Source of the DNA: Isoetes taiwanensis
Taxonomy: Eukaryota; Streptophyta; Lycopodiopsida; Isoetales; Isoetaceae
Assembly (NCBI GenBank): GCA_021234155.1
Contig: JAJEKV010000008.1
Location: 14,445,410 to 14,509,409, forward strand
DNA length: 64,000 bases
Direction: 5' to 3'
How positions within the stretch are numbered: the first letter of the stretch is position 1; the number at the start of each line of letters is the position of its first letter. The position numbers and the translations under genes are program-made. Under the pieces are notes generated by a model. The model had not been told where the DNA came from. It saw only the letters and a program-made list of their open reading frames with translations, and searched no databases. Below are positions 1-11,690 of this stretch, one piece after another.

Positions 1-215
1 AGATGATTTCACACGGCACGCCAGTCGCATGTGACCCTCGGATTTTGACTGTTGACTATAATGGCCAGTCGCATGACGTGGTTCGCTAATGACGCTACCG
101 CCCTCGTATCGCATTTCACAGTGTACCGCCAAGTCGTGAGGGCAGACCCGGGCATGTGACTGTTGACACTACTGCGTCAGCCGGCGACGCCACGACGCTA
201 CAGATTTCTATATAA
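1..215. other. GACGC-rich stretch, possible left subterminal region of a CACTA element
   Basis: This stretch is rich in GACGC and GTCGC words (GACGCTACC, CGACGCCACGACGCTACAG) and contains CACTA at 167-171. A similar GACGC-rich patch lies at 6300-6380, beyond the decayed TNP2 transposase. CACTA transposons are known to carry short subterminal repeats inside CACTA termini. Assigning this stretch to such an end is inference, because no matching terminal inverted repeat pair was found. Confidence 0.3.
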
Positions 216-500
216 ACAACTTTTTCTACTTCTTCATCATATTTTCAGCCTTCCGTTCTAGCCTTTGGTGTTCTTCTTTTAACCATATCTTATACTTGTT
301 GCCTCCTACATGGATCGCCATGGTCATCGGGTGATGATCGACGGAGATGGCCGAGACGATTGATGTTGTCTTACCACCGTGGAGGCCGGATATAACCGCC
401 ACATGTAAGTTAATGGGATTCTCAGATGAAGCCTAGACATATATAAACTAGAGAGGACGGTAACGGCGAGTAGTAAAACGCAGTGTTTTTATCATGACAC

Positions 501-742
501 TTCCACCTTGAGTGGAGAGGACCAAAGCAGCTCCAAACTCACCTTCATACCTTACTAAGTACAATGTAGATTACAAAATTGGAGGTGTCGCTAGAGTCAA
601 GGTCATATGTCTTTCCACTTCACCTCGAGTGGAGGGGACTCTATGGACGGCTAGCTACTCCAAAAGATCTTTATTGAAATTGAAACTTATATAAGGGTCG
701 CATCGAAAGGGCATGGCCTACCACCTTGAGGAGAGGATCACG
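501..742. repeat. Three copies of a CCACCTTGAGTGGAG-like motif
   Basis: Related motifs occur near 501-520, 612-638 and 720-742. Each pairs CCAC with a nearby GTGGAG-type sequence, making a small imperfect inverted repeat. They lie inside the decayed transposon region, which suggests subterminal or internal transposon repeats. The role is unknown. Confidence 0.4.
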
Positions 743-770
743 GTCCGCCCAATTTCGGCCCATTTAGGAT

Positions 771-810
771 TTTAGGTTTAGGGTTTAGGGTTTAGGGTTT
801 TAGTTTAGGG
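771..810 (+). repeat. Interstitial telomere-like TTTAGGG tract
   Basis: Four to five tandem, slightly degenerate copies of TTTAGGG, the usual plant telomere unit, are visible. The tract is far too short to be a telomere and sits inside transposon-derived sequence. It could be an interstitial telomeric repeat or a telo-box-like promoter motif. Confidence 0.7.
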
Positions 811-859
811 CTTTATACTACCATATATTGTATCTATCACAGCCGCTCAAACTATTGTG

Positions 860-2395
860 CAGATATAGTAATTTACCTTTGTAATTGGCGAGGAAACAAA
901 ATAGTTTGGCGCATTGCGTGATGTATAGTCAGAAGAGACGACCTAATCCATTGTTGAAGACCATCCGATAAGATTTGGTACATTTGAACAACCCACCGTG
1001 ATTCGATGCTCGCTGCGGATATCAGTTGGTATACAATTATTATTTGTTTTTTTTTTAAGAGTATCTCCCAATTCAAGCATATATTCAAGATGTTTATGAT
1101 ATCTAAATATGTAGGTAGATGATGCTGATGTCTCCAAACTAGATGTGATTTTGGTTTAATGTTGTCCATAGATATGAAACTGGCAAGAACCCGACCATCA
1201 ATACTCGTGGATGGTGCCGCCAACGTATTGAAAGGTTCCCCCGCGCGGGAAAGAACACGGCGGCTACAATCATGAGAATATTGCATGTGTCGCGACATTC
1301 TTAAGAACGCTATCTCACCGCCTGAAATGGAAATTCTCAAGAATTGCAAAGATTAGTCCGACCCTTTCATAGGCACCGCAAAGACATTTGGCTTGTGGCC
1401 GAGACTTTACCTATCCCATGGATCAAGAATTTGCTTATTGGGGAAGAAGATACATCATTGGCGCGGAGTCGCATTTTGTCCGTATCGGATTCTACTTTAT
1501 CTCCCAGACGCCGCATAGAAGTGGAGCCGATACCCGATTCCATTAATGCCATATGCGTCCCAGCACGACCGGAAAACTTGGCAAACTTTGACTAAAATAT
1601 GTCATGTGATGAGGATTTATGGAATGAATTCCACGTCAGCGCCGATAGTCAGTAGCATGATGAGGAGCTGAAGTTTATTGATGGTCTACCAGGGGTTCAT
1701 GGCAATATTTCGCGTGGTTCATCAACAGCTCTATTGACAACCGCGGGATGATGCAATTGTGAATTTTTAGGAGTGTCAAGGAGGAGGAAGATTTTTACAA
1801 GATCCTGGTAAAAAGCAGATAAGAGATTAAGGTACTAAAAAAGGAATAAAGAGGTTTTTTTTTTAATATGTTTTTGTCATTCGTGAGTCTATACAAATGG
1901 TTGTATGTATTTTATACTTATTACATTTCATTTGACATGATGGTTAATACTGCTAATCTCCGCTTAATGAACTCATTCTCCGTGAGCGGTTCCATCCCGG
2001 ATCCATTAGTTCTGCTACGTGCAAAGGGAAACCTATCACGGAATTTCAGTTTGTTAACTAATATGGAAGATATTGGCGCATCGCATCAATATGAAGAGGA
2101 TGAAACTATTGATCTAACCCGGTGAACTAAGTTCTTTCGTGACGAGCCGATGCTCGAGTATGTTGCACGCTTCTTCAAGAATTAATTCGATATTGATTTA
2201 GATGATGTCGAGGATGGTGGTGGAGAGGATATGGTAGAAGATGTTGGATACCCTTCGAGGATTGGTCAGATCGACGATGACCTCTATTGTTATCGAAGGT
2301 AAACGCTAGCTTATTTCCGCCCTAACCTCTCGCTTATTCGGCCAAGTTCGCTTAATTCAATCTCCAAACCAAGTCTTCAAGGGAGCAATGCAAGT
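860..2395. other. Decayed transposon-region DNA without a recognisable gene
   Basis: Short open frames exist on both strands here, but none shows a motif I recognise and all are broken by stops. The stretch lies immediately upstream of the TNP2 remnant, so it is probably the 5' part of the same CACTA element. Acidic wording near 2200-2270 may be the beginning of the transposase frame. Confidence 0.3.
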
Positions 2396-2399
2396 GTCT

Positions 2400-4730
2400 C
2401 CGCCTTCATTGAGGTGACATAATTTATCAAGTCTTTCTATCTTACCACCATTCCATCTTTTTATCTTACCACCTTAGATGCGCAGTTATCGCAGACGAAG
2501 ATCCTTCCGTGAGAAGAACAATATGCCTACCGACACGATCTCTGCTAAGAAAAATGATTCGCCGCACTCCATTTGGTTATGTCATACATGCATGTCCAAA
2601 TGATTGTATGATCTCTATCCCCTCGCCGAGCACATGAGAAGTCCACTCATTGTCTCGCATGTAATGAACCGAGATACGTGAATGACCTAAAGGGAAAATC
2701 CAGACTCTCGTATATTATTCGACACTTTCCAATAATCCTAAGGCAGGCATCACCACTTCTCAGCAAATAGCTGTAAATCTACTCTATTTCTGGTGACTTA
2801 TATGTTGCCTATAATTTATCTCTATAGGTTAAAGTTGATGTTCATTGCAAGACATTGGCTAGCCTAATGGATTCTCACTTTGGGCTACACATGCATCTAG
2901 TGATGATGTGGATATGAACCCGGTTTAAAGCAGTAGCTTTGGAAGCACAAATGACGCTATTAATGGCCTCGACTTTGAAAAGAACCACGAACGCGGCGCT
3001 TTACCGGCCACCGATGGCGAAAACCCATATGGTACACACCCATCGCATGGTCTACATGGGCTGATGATAGTGAACTACAACATACCCCAACAGTTGATGA
3101 AGAGGGCACATTATGATGACTTTTATTGATACCCGGGAAGAAGAAACCAAGTAATTTAGATGTGTAACCTAAGAATAATTGTGGATGAGTTACTCCCTTT
3201 GTGGAACATGTGGTTCAGGCTCACGATGCCCATAAAATGACGCTTTTAATCTTAGAGGTATACTCATTGTGGACTATGCATGACTTTCCTGGCTCTGGCG
3301 TTCGGGTTTAAGACATCGGGCACTTCCCTGCATGATATGGGGAAAAGCTGCGCGACCGCCACCTAAGCATCCAAGAAAGTAGTACATACGCAGGGTTTTA
3401 GGAAGTATTTGCCGCCACGCACTTCAAAGGGCCAAGTAGACACCGGCAGCAATCAGGATCATACGTGAACTAACCGCTGCACTACCATAATGAATGGGGT
3501 GAGCGTTGGGATAAGAAGGCTGAAGAGGGGAAAATCCGCAAGGGGAAATCCGGTGGGGCACTCAGACTGAGGAGGTCGAGTCGACCTAGACAAGGAGGGA
3601 TGAGGAATTATGGTGGCGAGGAAGCCATGGAGGAGGAAGTCTTTATCACAATATGAAAAAGGAAGTCTCTGCTTTTTATAGACTACCATTGGACCTACCT
3701 ATTGATTCAACACCTTTAGACCCGATGCATATCTTCAAGAACGGGAAACTTCCTTTTTATGGAAGCATGTATTTGGTCAAAGACACAACAAATGCCAGGG
3801 ATGGACCTTAAGGTAAGTAATACAAAGAAAGAGGCATGATCCGAGGTGAAGGCAAACTACTTCCTCCTAAAATGGGTTATTAAGCAATGTAATTACTCCA
3901 GCCATTTATGATGATTTAAGGGCCCTTAGGACGCACTAACCTGTTAAGGAAATCAGCCATAACCGCATTCACAAGTAGTGGGAGCTTACTGGCTTAAAGT
4001 CCCATGGACTGCATAAGTTCTTGCATGTAAGCAATTGAAGTCCACATATATGCACTACTATAAAATGTAACCTATAACTTATATTTGGTGTTTGATCATG
4101 CTCTTCATGCCCCCTCGACCTTTAGGGAGTTTTAGACAAGGACCATTGGCAATAAGTGCCCTATCAAAGGTCATAAGGTTGTTACCTATGTTGATTTAGT
4201 GGTCCCCCTCACTATTTTATTTTCTGTGGCTAAGTTTTGTTTTGGACCTCATAGGTGGATGTGTAAAAAACTATACCCCAAAGCATCTAAATTGAAGAGA
4301 TGAGCGAAAATGGCAGAGGCATGTTGCTTATTGAGAAGGAGTTTCCTACGAAGCTTTTGATACCAAACCCATCTTTTGGTACATCTTATTGAGGAAGTGG
4401 AGCCTGAACCTGTATACGCCGATGGATGTTTTCTTGGAAAGGTTTGCGAAGGTATTGAAGGATATGTAGCGCCAAAGACACGTCCTCAAGGTAGTACATA
4501 TGAGGGATGCATTTTAAGTAAAGAGTCACTTTTCTATAAGGGACAATATATTTCGGCCAGACATCCAGATGCACCTCTATGGAGGATGAAGGGGACGAGA
4601 AGATTGCAGGGTAGTGGCGTATGGGTACCGGTATGCGGTCATTTCCTACCGAGGAGACCATTAAGGTTAATCAATTTCTTCTTTTACAATTCGCACCAAT
4701 GGCAAAATGGATTTCGTCTGCTATGAGAAC
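2400..4730 (+). pseudogene. Decayed CACTA (En/Spm) TNP2-type transposase
   Basis: Reading across all three + frames gives, in order, the signature pieces of plant CACTA TNP2 transposases. HACPNDCM is at 2587-2610 and NEPRYVND at 2663-2686. A VNYNIP block starts near 3070, followed by LWTMHDFPG at 3267-3293. DPMHI-like wording is near 3720, and GLKSHGLHKFLH lies at 3991-4026. A block near 4420-4500 resembles the downstream region that follows the TNP2 core in such proteins. The order and spacing match the family, so this was once one long ORF. Frame changes and stops between almost every block show it cannot encode a working transposase. Active copies would act in the nucleus on CACTA-ended elements. 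The family call is firm; the gene's ends are not defined. Confidence 0.8.
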
Positions 4731-5880
4731 GCGAAAGGAAGAAATGGAAGAGAAGAGGCATGAATGGAGACGAATATAATAGACGGTGCCCCGCGACTGA
4801 TGGATAAGTGAACCCCGCTGCATAAGATGGAAAGAGAATGGGTACTACAGCTTCTTGGACCGATGCATATCACAAGGGGAGTATATTACGCCTACCTAAT
4901 GGGCATAATGACAAGGTGTCATGAAAAAGGTAGCTAAAAATAAATTATGTTGATGTCAAATCGAAAGCATTTTCTTTGATGTTATTGTATCTATTGACAT
5001 TAATGGTGCTTTGGATGCGATATATCTTACTCCTCGATATGGTGGCATGGGACTCCACTACGTGGTGAGTTCCTTTGACATACACGTGAAGACTTGTGGA
5101 TCACATGAGTCATGGCATCATTCACGATGGAGTTTCAATCGCTGTTGCCGATCGAATCGCCGTGAAGCCACCCGATTGGGCCTGAGGTTAAAGACTATAA
5201 TGGAGGTGGATGTTGGTGGCAATTTTAAGACCTTCATTCGATGTCGATTGGTTTGACTCTTCACCATAAATGTGCCTACAAAGAAAGTATGATAGAATAA
5301 GTGGCTTTTTCATCATTAACTCTAGCAAGATGTACCGGTAGTGAGACGCTTGTCCTTTCCGCATAACCGGAACAGTACACATACACATATCCACTTCCAA
5401 AATTCTAGACCATCAATATCAATCCACGCCCACTTTGGACCGATTTTTCTTTACCGATCGACAAGACCCAACATGGTGGCTTTATCATACAACTACACCA
5501 GGGACGTTCTTAACATTCCAAGGTGTTGTGCTAGAGGAGTCAATAACGCCCTCAAGAGCCCTCCGCGATCAAGGCATTCAAACTCACCTAAAACGGTGAG
5601 CATCAAGAGGTTGGACCACCACCATGCAAGATCTTACACGAGAGCACCTACCTAAATACATGTACTTCGCATTTTATCACAAATGTTGGTAATGCTAATA
5701 ATGACGAATTCTAGTTAGCACCTAGAGGAGAGACTTTAATTTTCACATTAAATTCTATATGTCAAATATTATACATCCTGCAATCCTTCATAGGCTATGT
5801 CTATTGGTCTTCGTGGTGCAATAAAACCCATCTAATTCAATTCTTTTTCCTCCCCCTTTGGTATACATTATATCTGAGGA
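4731..5880. other. 3' part of the decayed CACTA region, no gene recognised
   Basis: Some + strand wording near 5010-5100 looks coding-like but matches no family I know. The open frames are short and interrupted. The stretch is most simply the remaining downstream portion of the CACTA element. Confidence 0.3.
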
Positions 5881-5894
5881 ATAAAGAACTACCG

Positions 5895-6270
5895 AACATG
5901 GGCTCAAGAAGCCACATAGGCTCAAGCATTGCCTCTAGACTAGAACATGCAAAGAGTCTCAATGGTATCTTGAATTGTCTCTTAACCTTAAAACCAGCTA
6001 CACCACCAAGTTTAACCTCGATCATTGTTTAATTTGATGCTATCCACTAGCTTTCATAGGATCATCGCTTCTACCTTTCAAACGATAATAATAATGGCAT
6101 TTTGCAGGGTGAACAAGTCCAACACATAGAGTGAAGCATGAGGAGCCTATAAATGCTTGAACGCAGTAAAGGCCAGCATTCTTTAGGCCTAACATGCTAC
6201 CTAGGTTCAAACAAGCCTCTTAGGCTCAAGCATTGTCTAGGCTCAAACATGCCCCAAGATCAAACATGTA
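5895..6270. repeat. Degenerate short repeats of a GGCTCAAGCATTGCCT-type motif
   Basis: Variants of TAGGCTCAAGCATTG recur at about 5890-5945 and 6185-6270, with several partial copies in each cluster. They separate the CACTA remnant from the start of the satellite array. I see no coding potential in them. Confidence 0.5.
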
Positions 6271-6299
6271 CACAACAAAAATAAAAATAGTTAAACCAT

Positions 6300-6385
6300 C
6301 GCCGCTTATAATTCAAATACGCCGTGATGCGACGATTGACGCCGACGCGACGCATTACTACCGACGCTTAAAACTCCATTTCTTA
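6300..6385. other. GACGC-rich patch, possible right subterminal region of the CACTA element
   Basis: GACGC words recur several times within 80 bases (GACGCCGACGCGACGC and CCGACGCTT). The composition resembles the 1-215 stretch at the other side of the TNP2 remnant. The interpretation as a transposon end is inference. Confidence 0.3.
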
Positions 6386-9300
6386 GTTGGGTGAACATGA
6401 GGGTCTTCCGGTCACGTATCCTGGTCCCTAGGCAAGTCGACGTTTCGAGTCCATTGGCAGAGCTAAATCGCGCATTCCTGAGAGGGAGGGCGCTTCCGTC
6501 CGTCCTCGTGGCCTTGGGAGAGGAAATCGGGCAAGCAACCGGGATTTTAGGGTCCGTTCAAGGCCAACACCCCCCACTCCATCGCTTCACTTCAGCGCAA
6601 GGTCCCTACCAACTGACAGGAGGGCTCCCAAACGTGAAACCCCGGCTGCTGTGTCTCTAGAAGGGCTTGGCGCTTTGGGGCCTAGATCATTCCTGCTGCA
6701 CTTGGGACCTCGGCCGAAGTCAAGCCGAGAATACGCAGCAAGGGGAACTCGGGACGGAGCTTGGGTCATTCTCCTCCGGCGTGGCAAGTAGAAGCTCTGG
6801 GCTGCTTTTGGCAAGGCAAGACATTCATAAATTCAAGAATTACTCTAGCCAGCTCTAAAATAAATTCCGATTTTTGCCACCTCGAATCCTAATCCATTTC
6901 CCCAAAGACACAAACGCCCCAGAATTTCTTCAAAATTTCTCGAGAAGGTCTAGGGATCAAAGGGTTGGGGCATTAGAACTGCCGCAAGCACCTCGCTGCA
7001 GCAAACCCGAGCCGCACCCCTTCCCCAAGTCAAACCCAGGCCGTGATTCCGTGTGATCCCCCACAAGAGGGGAGAGTCCCCGGACTCCAAGAGGCTGGAT
7101 CCAAAGTTCCCGAGGCAGCTCTTTCCCTCGGGGCCAAGCTCATCAGACGCCAATGACCACCCTCCCGAGCCCGGCTCTATCCACCGCTGGATCCTCCGCT
7201 TAGGGCCCTCTTCTGAAGGCTCCAAAAGATTCCGTAGACGGCCCGAGAACTTGTCAAACTGGGCGGCCCCGAGGCCTACTCTTTGTAGAAACTTCCAGTT
7301 GTCTTGTCGCTCGCATCAGGGGAGGCCCTATCGTATAACTGACCCCCGCCTAAATCGGGTCCTGAATGGCTAAATTACCCTAGGAGCAAGTTACAAGGTC
7401 GGTTTGCAAAAAGAAAGAAACACTACCTCCACTTATTGATCCCGTGATCCACATCCTAGCCAATTGACGAGTGTGATGGAAGTGAGCTACTTTGGCTTCT
7501 TGAGGCTCCAGTGGTCTTCCTGGCCACTTTAACTTTGGTCCCTGTGGCAATGTCGACGCTCTCGAGTCCATTAAGGGTGAGTCAAATCGCGATTCTGAGA
7601 GGGATAGCCTGTCCGGCCCCTGTGGCCTTGGGGAGAGGGAATTGGGCAAGCAGCCTTCCCGGGATTTTAGGGTCCGCGGCTCGCTGCCAACACCCCCACT
7701 CCACGCCAAGTCACCAAGCAAGGTCCCGCCTCGGACCGACATGGAGAGGTGGGCCTCCCAAAAACGAACCCCGGTGGGTTGCCGTGTTCTAGAAGGGTTT
7801 ATGCTTTGGGGCCGCAGACTGGTCTCACAGACTTGGGACTGGGTCGGTAGCCGCAGCTCGCAGAATACGGAGCAAGGGAACCGACTTGAGCCGAGTTTGG
7901 GCCTGTCCTCCTCCGATGTAAGGCAGAAGCCTGGGGCTTTTGGCAGTGGCAAGACATTCATAAATTTAATTAATGCATTGTACGAAAAATAAATTTTGGA
8001 TTTTTTTGTCACTGAATCCTAATCCATTTCCGCAAAGATAATGCCCCACCTTTCAAATTTTCGGAGAAGGTCTAGGTCAAAGGGTTAAGATTAGAATCTG
8101 GGCCGGCACCAAGGTGGCAACCGAAAGCTGGCACCTTCCTAAGCCAACGAAGGATCTGCGTGGATCCCTGCCAAGAGGGGAGAGTCCGACTCTAAGAGGC
8201 TGGATCCAAAGTTCCCGAGGCGTTCCCCGGGCACCGGCCTCCCCGGGCCGCGACGCTAATGACCACCCTCCCGAGCCCCGCCTCCTATCCCACCGCTGAT
8301 CCTCCTTCGCTCGTGGGCCCCTTCTGGGAAGGCCCAAAAGATTCCAGATCGTCCGGGAGAATCCTGTCAAACCGCTGGGCGGCCCCGGGAGGTCTACCAG
8401 AAAACCGCAAGAAGGTTCACGTTCTCGCACCGGGATAAGTTCGAATGGGTAAATCAATTCCCGCCAAATCAATCGGAATGGCGAAATTACCCTAGGGAGC
8501 AAGCTGGTCGGGTTTTGCAAAGAAAGAACACTATCGCTCTTCATGACAGATATCCCGTGATCCACATCCTAGGCCAATTGGATCACGAGGATGGAAGTGA
8601 GCTACTTTGGCGCTTCTTGAGGTCTGAGGTCTTCGGCCACGAATCTTGGTCCCCTGTGGCACAAGTCGACGCTTCCAGTCCATCAAGGTGAGAAGCCAAC
8701 CACGACCGAGAGGGGAAGTCGCCCGTCCGGCCCCTGTGGCCTGGGAGAGGAAATTCGGCAAGCGCCTCCGGGATTTTAGGGTCTCAGCCTCGGGCGTCAA
8801 CACTCCCCACTCCACGCTGTCACTTCGCTAAGGTCCCGCCTCGGACCGACAAGGGAGAGGGCCTCCAAAAACGTGAACCCTGTGGCTGCTGTGTTCTAGA
8901 AGGGTTTATGCTTAGCCGACTTGGTCTCACAGACTTGGGACCCGCCGGTGGTTGCAACCGGTGAATACGGAGCAAGGGGAATTCTTGACGGAGCGATTTG
9001 GGCCTGTCCCCTCCTCCGATGTAAGGCAGAAGCTCTGGGGGCTTTTGGCAGCGGGGGCAAGACATTCAGCAACTGCAATTAATGCATTGCATTTAAAATA
9101 AATTTCGATTTTTGCCAGCTGGAATCCTAATCCATTTCCAGCAATAATGTTCTACCCTTTTCAAAAATTTCAGAAGGTCTAGGGTCGCTGGTTAAGATAG
9201 AATCCGCTTCTGGCAAAATTTCGCTGTGGCAACCGAGCCGCACCCTTCCCCAAGTCAAACGAGGCTGACCTTTGCAGGATCCTCTTCACAAGAGGGGAGA

Positions 9301-11340
9301 GTCCGGACCCCAAGAGGCTGGATCCAAAGTTCCCGGTAATGTTCTTCCTCGGCAGCCAGCTTCCGGGTCAGACGCTTAATGACCACTCCTCCTGAGCCCT
9401 CGGCTCCCCTTATCCACCGTTGATCCTCCGCTCGTGGCCCTCTTCTGAAGGCTCCAAAGATTCCGTGATCGGGTCCGAGAACTTACCAAACCGCGGGCGG
9501 CCCCGAGGTCTACTTTGGTAAACCAAGTAGTGTCTTGTCGCTCGGGCACCGGGAGGTTCTATCATAAATCGACCGCCAACCGGGTCCGAATGGCTAAATT
9601 ACCTAGGGAGCAAGTTACAAGGTCGGTTTTGCAAAGAAAGAAACACTCCACGCCTCCACGACAAGATCCCGCATCCACATCCTAGGCCACAATTGACTAC
9701 GAAAGTGTGATGGAAGTGAGCTAATGGCGCTTCTTTGGAGGTCGGGTGGTCTTCCTCGCCAATTTTGAACTTGGTCCCTGTGGCAACGCCACGCCTCGAG
9801 TCCATTGGCGAGTCAAATCGCTGGCCCGTGAGGGAGGTCGTCATCCGTCCCCGTAATTGGGAGAGGAAACGCGCGCTCGGGATGCAGGTCTGCTCAAGGC
9901 CAACACTCTATCACTCCACGCCAAGTCACGCGAAGGTCCTACCGGACCGACATGAGGGCCTCCAAACGAACCCTGCGGGCTGCTGTGTTCTAGTTGGCTT
10001 GGCGCTTAGCCGAATTGGTCCGCTGCACTTGGGACTCGCCGAGAAGCCACCGGTGAATAACACGGAAAGCAAGGGAATTGGATCTGGAAATGAAGTTTGG
10101 GCCCGGCCCTCTCCCCGATGTGGCAAGTAGAAGCTCTGGGGCTTTGGCAGCTGGCAAGACATTCATAAATTCGCATCAATGCATTAAATGAAAAATAAAT
10201 TCGATTTTTTTTTAAGCCAACGAACTCTAATCCATTTCCACATTGTTCTACCCTTTTCGAAATTCTCGAGGCCCAGGTCAGCGGTTATTAGAACGCTCTG
10301 TTTCGCTGGGTGTAAGGCAAACTGAAATGCACCCTTCCCCTAAGCCAAACGAGGCCAGACCTTTGCGTGGATCCCCTACAAGAGGGGAGTCCTGACTTCA
10401 AGAGGCGATCCAGTTCCCGAGGCAGCTCTTCCCGCCTCGGCCGCAGACGCTAATGCATCACCTTCCTAGAGTCTGCTCTGTATCCTAATCGCTGGATCCT
10501 CCGCTCAGGCCCTCTTCTCGAAGGCCCAAAGATTCCAGACGGCCCCGAGAACTTGTCAAACCGCTGGGCGCCCCGGAGGTCGGCCTTTGTAGAAACCGCA
10601 GCTGTCTTGTCGCTCGGCACCGGGAGGCCTCGAATGGCAATCGACCGCCAAATCGGCCCCTAATGGCGAATTACCTCTAGGAGCAAGCAAGGTCGGGTTT
10701 TGCAAAAGAAAGAATACTCACGCCCACGAAAGATCCCGCGATCCATCCTGTGCCAATTGGACTACGAGTGTGATGCAGCGGAGCTACTTTGGCGCTTCTT
10801 GGAGGTCGGGTGGTCTTCCTGCCACGGAACTTGGCTATCCCTGTGGCAACGCCGACGCTCAGTCCATCGGGCAGAGTCAAATCACATTCCCGAGAGGGAG
10901 GTCGCCTGTCCGGCCCCTGTGGCCTCGGGAGAGGGAACAAGGCACCGGGGATTTTAGGGTCCGTGGCTCACAACACCCCCACTCCATCGCCATCACGCCA
11001 AAGGTCCTACCGACCGGGACAGGAGAGGGCCTCCAAAACGAAACCCTGTGGGTTGCCAGTTCTAGAAGGGTTTGCGCTTTGGGGGCCGACTTGGTCTGCT
11101 GCACTTGGGACCGGGCCGAAGCTGCAGCCGAGAATACGGAGCAAGGGAACTGTATTCGAGCCGGAGTTTGGGCCCGTCCTCCTCCGGATGTGGCAAGTAG
11201 CCTGGGGGCTTTGCAAGCAAGTGACATCTATAAATCTCGCAATTAATGCAGATTGTACGTAAAATAAATTGATTTTTGTTACTGACTCCTAACCCATCTC
11301 CAAAGACACCTAATCTTCGAAATTTCTTGGGAGGCCTAGG

Positions 11341-11690
11341 TCAAAGGGTTAGCTAAGGTCAGCTGAATGGAGTTTGTGGATCGCTTGTACTTGGGTTGAC
11401 TTTGGCTCATCGACGCTATAATTTGGCCCACTGTATTGCATTTGAGAATATACATCATAACTATTAGAATGAAGATAAATGATTACGTAAAAGCATCATA
11501 ACTACTAGAATGAAGATAAATGATTACGTAAGCAAAGACTAGTGCGTTTGGGGAGGGGGCGATTTGTCATTGTGATGATGGTTGTGTTTCAAGATCATAC
11601 ATATGGATAGCGAATGCCCTCTTGTTCAACCGGACCGCTTCCCTAAAGCCATTTCTGACATGGATGGCTAATTAACTTGTAATGAACTCA
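11341..11690. other. Non-satellite interruption and rearranged monomer
   Basis: Satellite similarity stops near 11341 and resumes near 11690. The resumed copy lacks much of a monomer and rejoins near 11865. The intervening sequence is AT-richer and contains its own tandem duplication at about 11452-11532. This marks an insertion plus deletion inside the array. Confidence 0.65.
11452..11532. repeat. Two-copy tandem duplication of about 40 bp
   Basis: The words CATCATAACTA and GAATGAAGATAAATGATTACG occur twice in succession with few differences. It lies within the sequence that interrupts the satellite array and has no coding potential. Confidence 0.8.

Noticed and set aside
7380-8012. 210-codon minus-strand ORF in the satellite array
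   Set aside because: The corresponding frame is broken in every other monomer, so it is an accidental opening in GC-rich repeat DNA.
8077-8565. 162-codon minus-strand ORF in the satellite array
   Set aside because: Same reasoning: not conserved between monomers and no recognisable motif.
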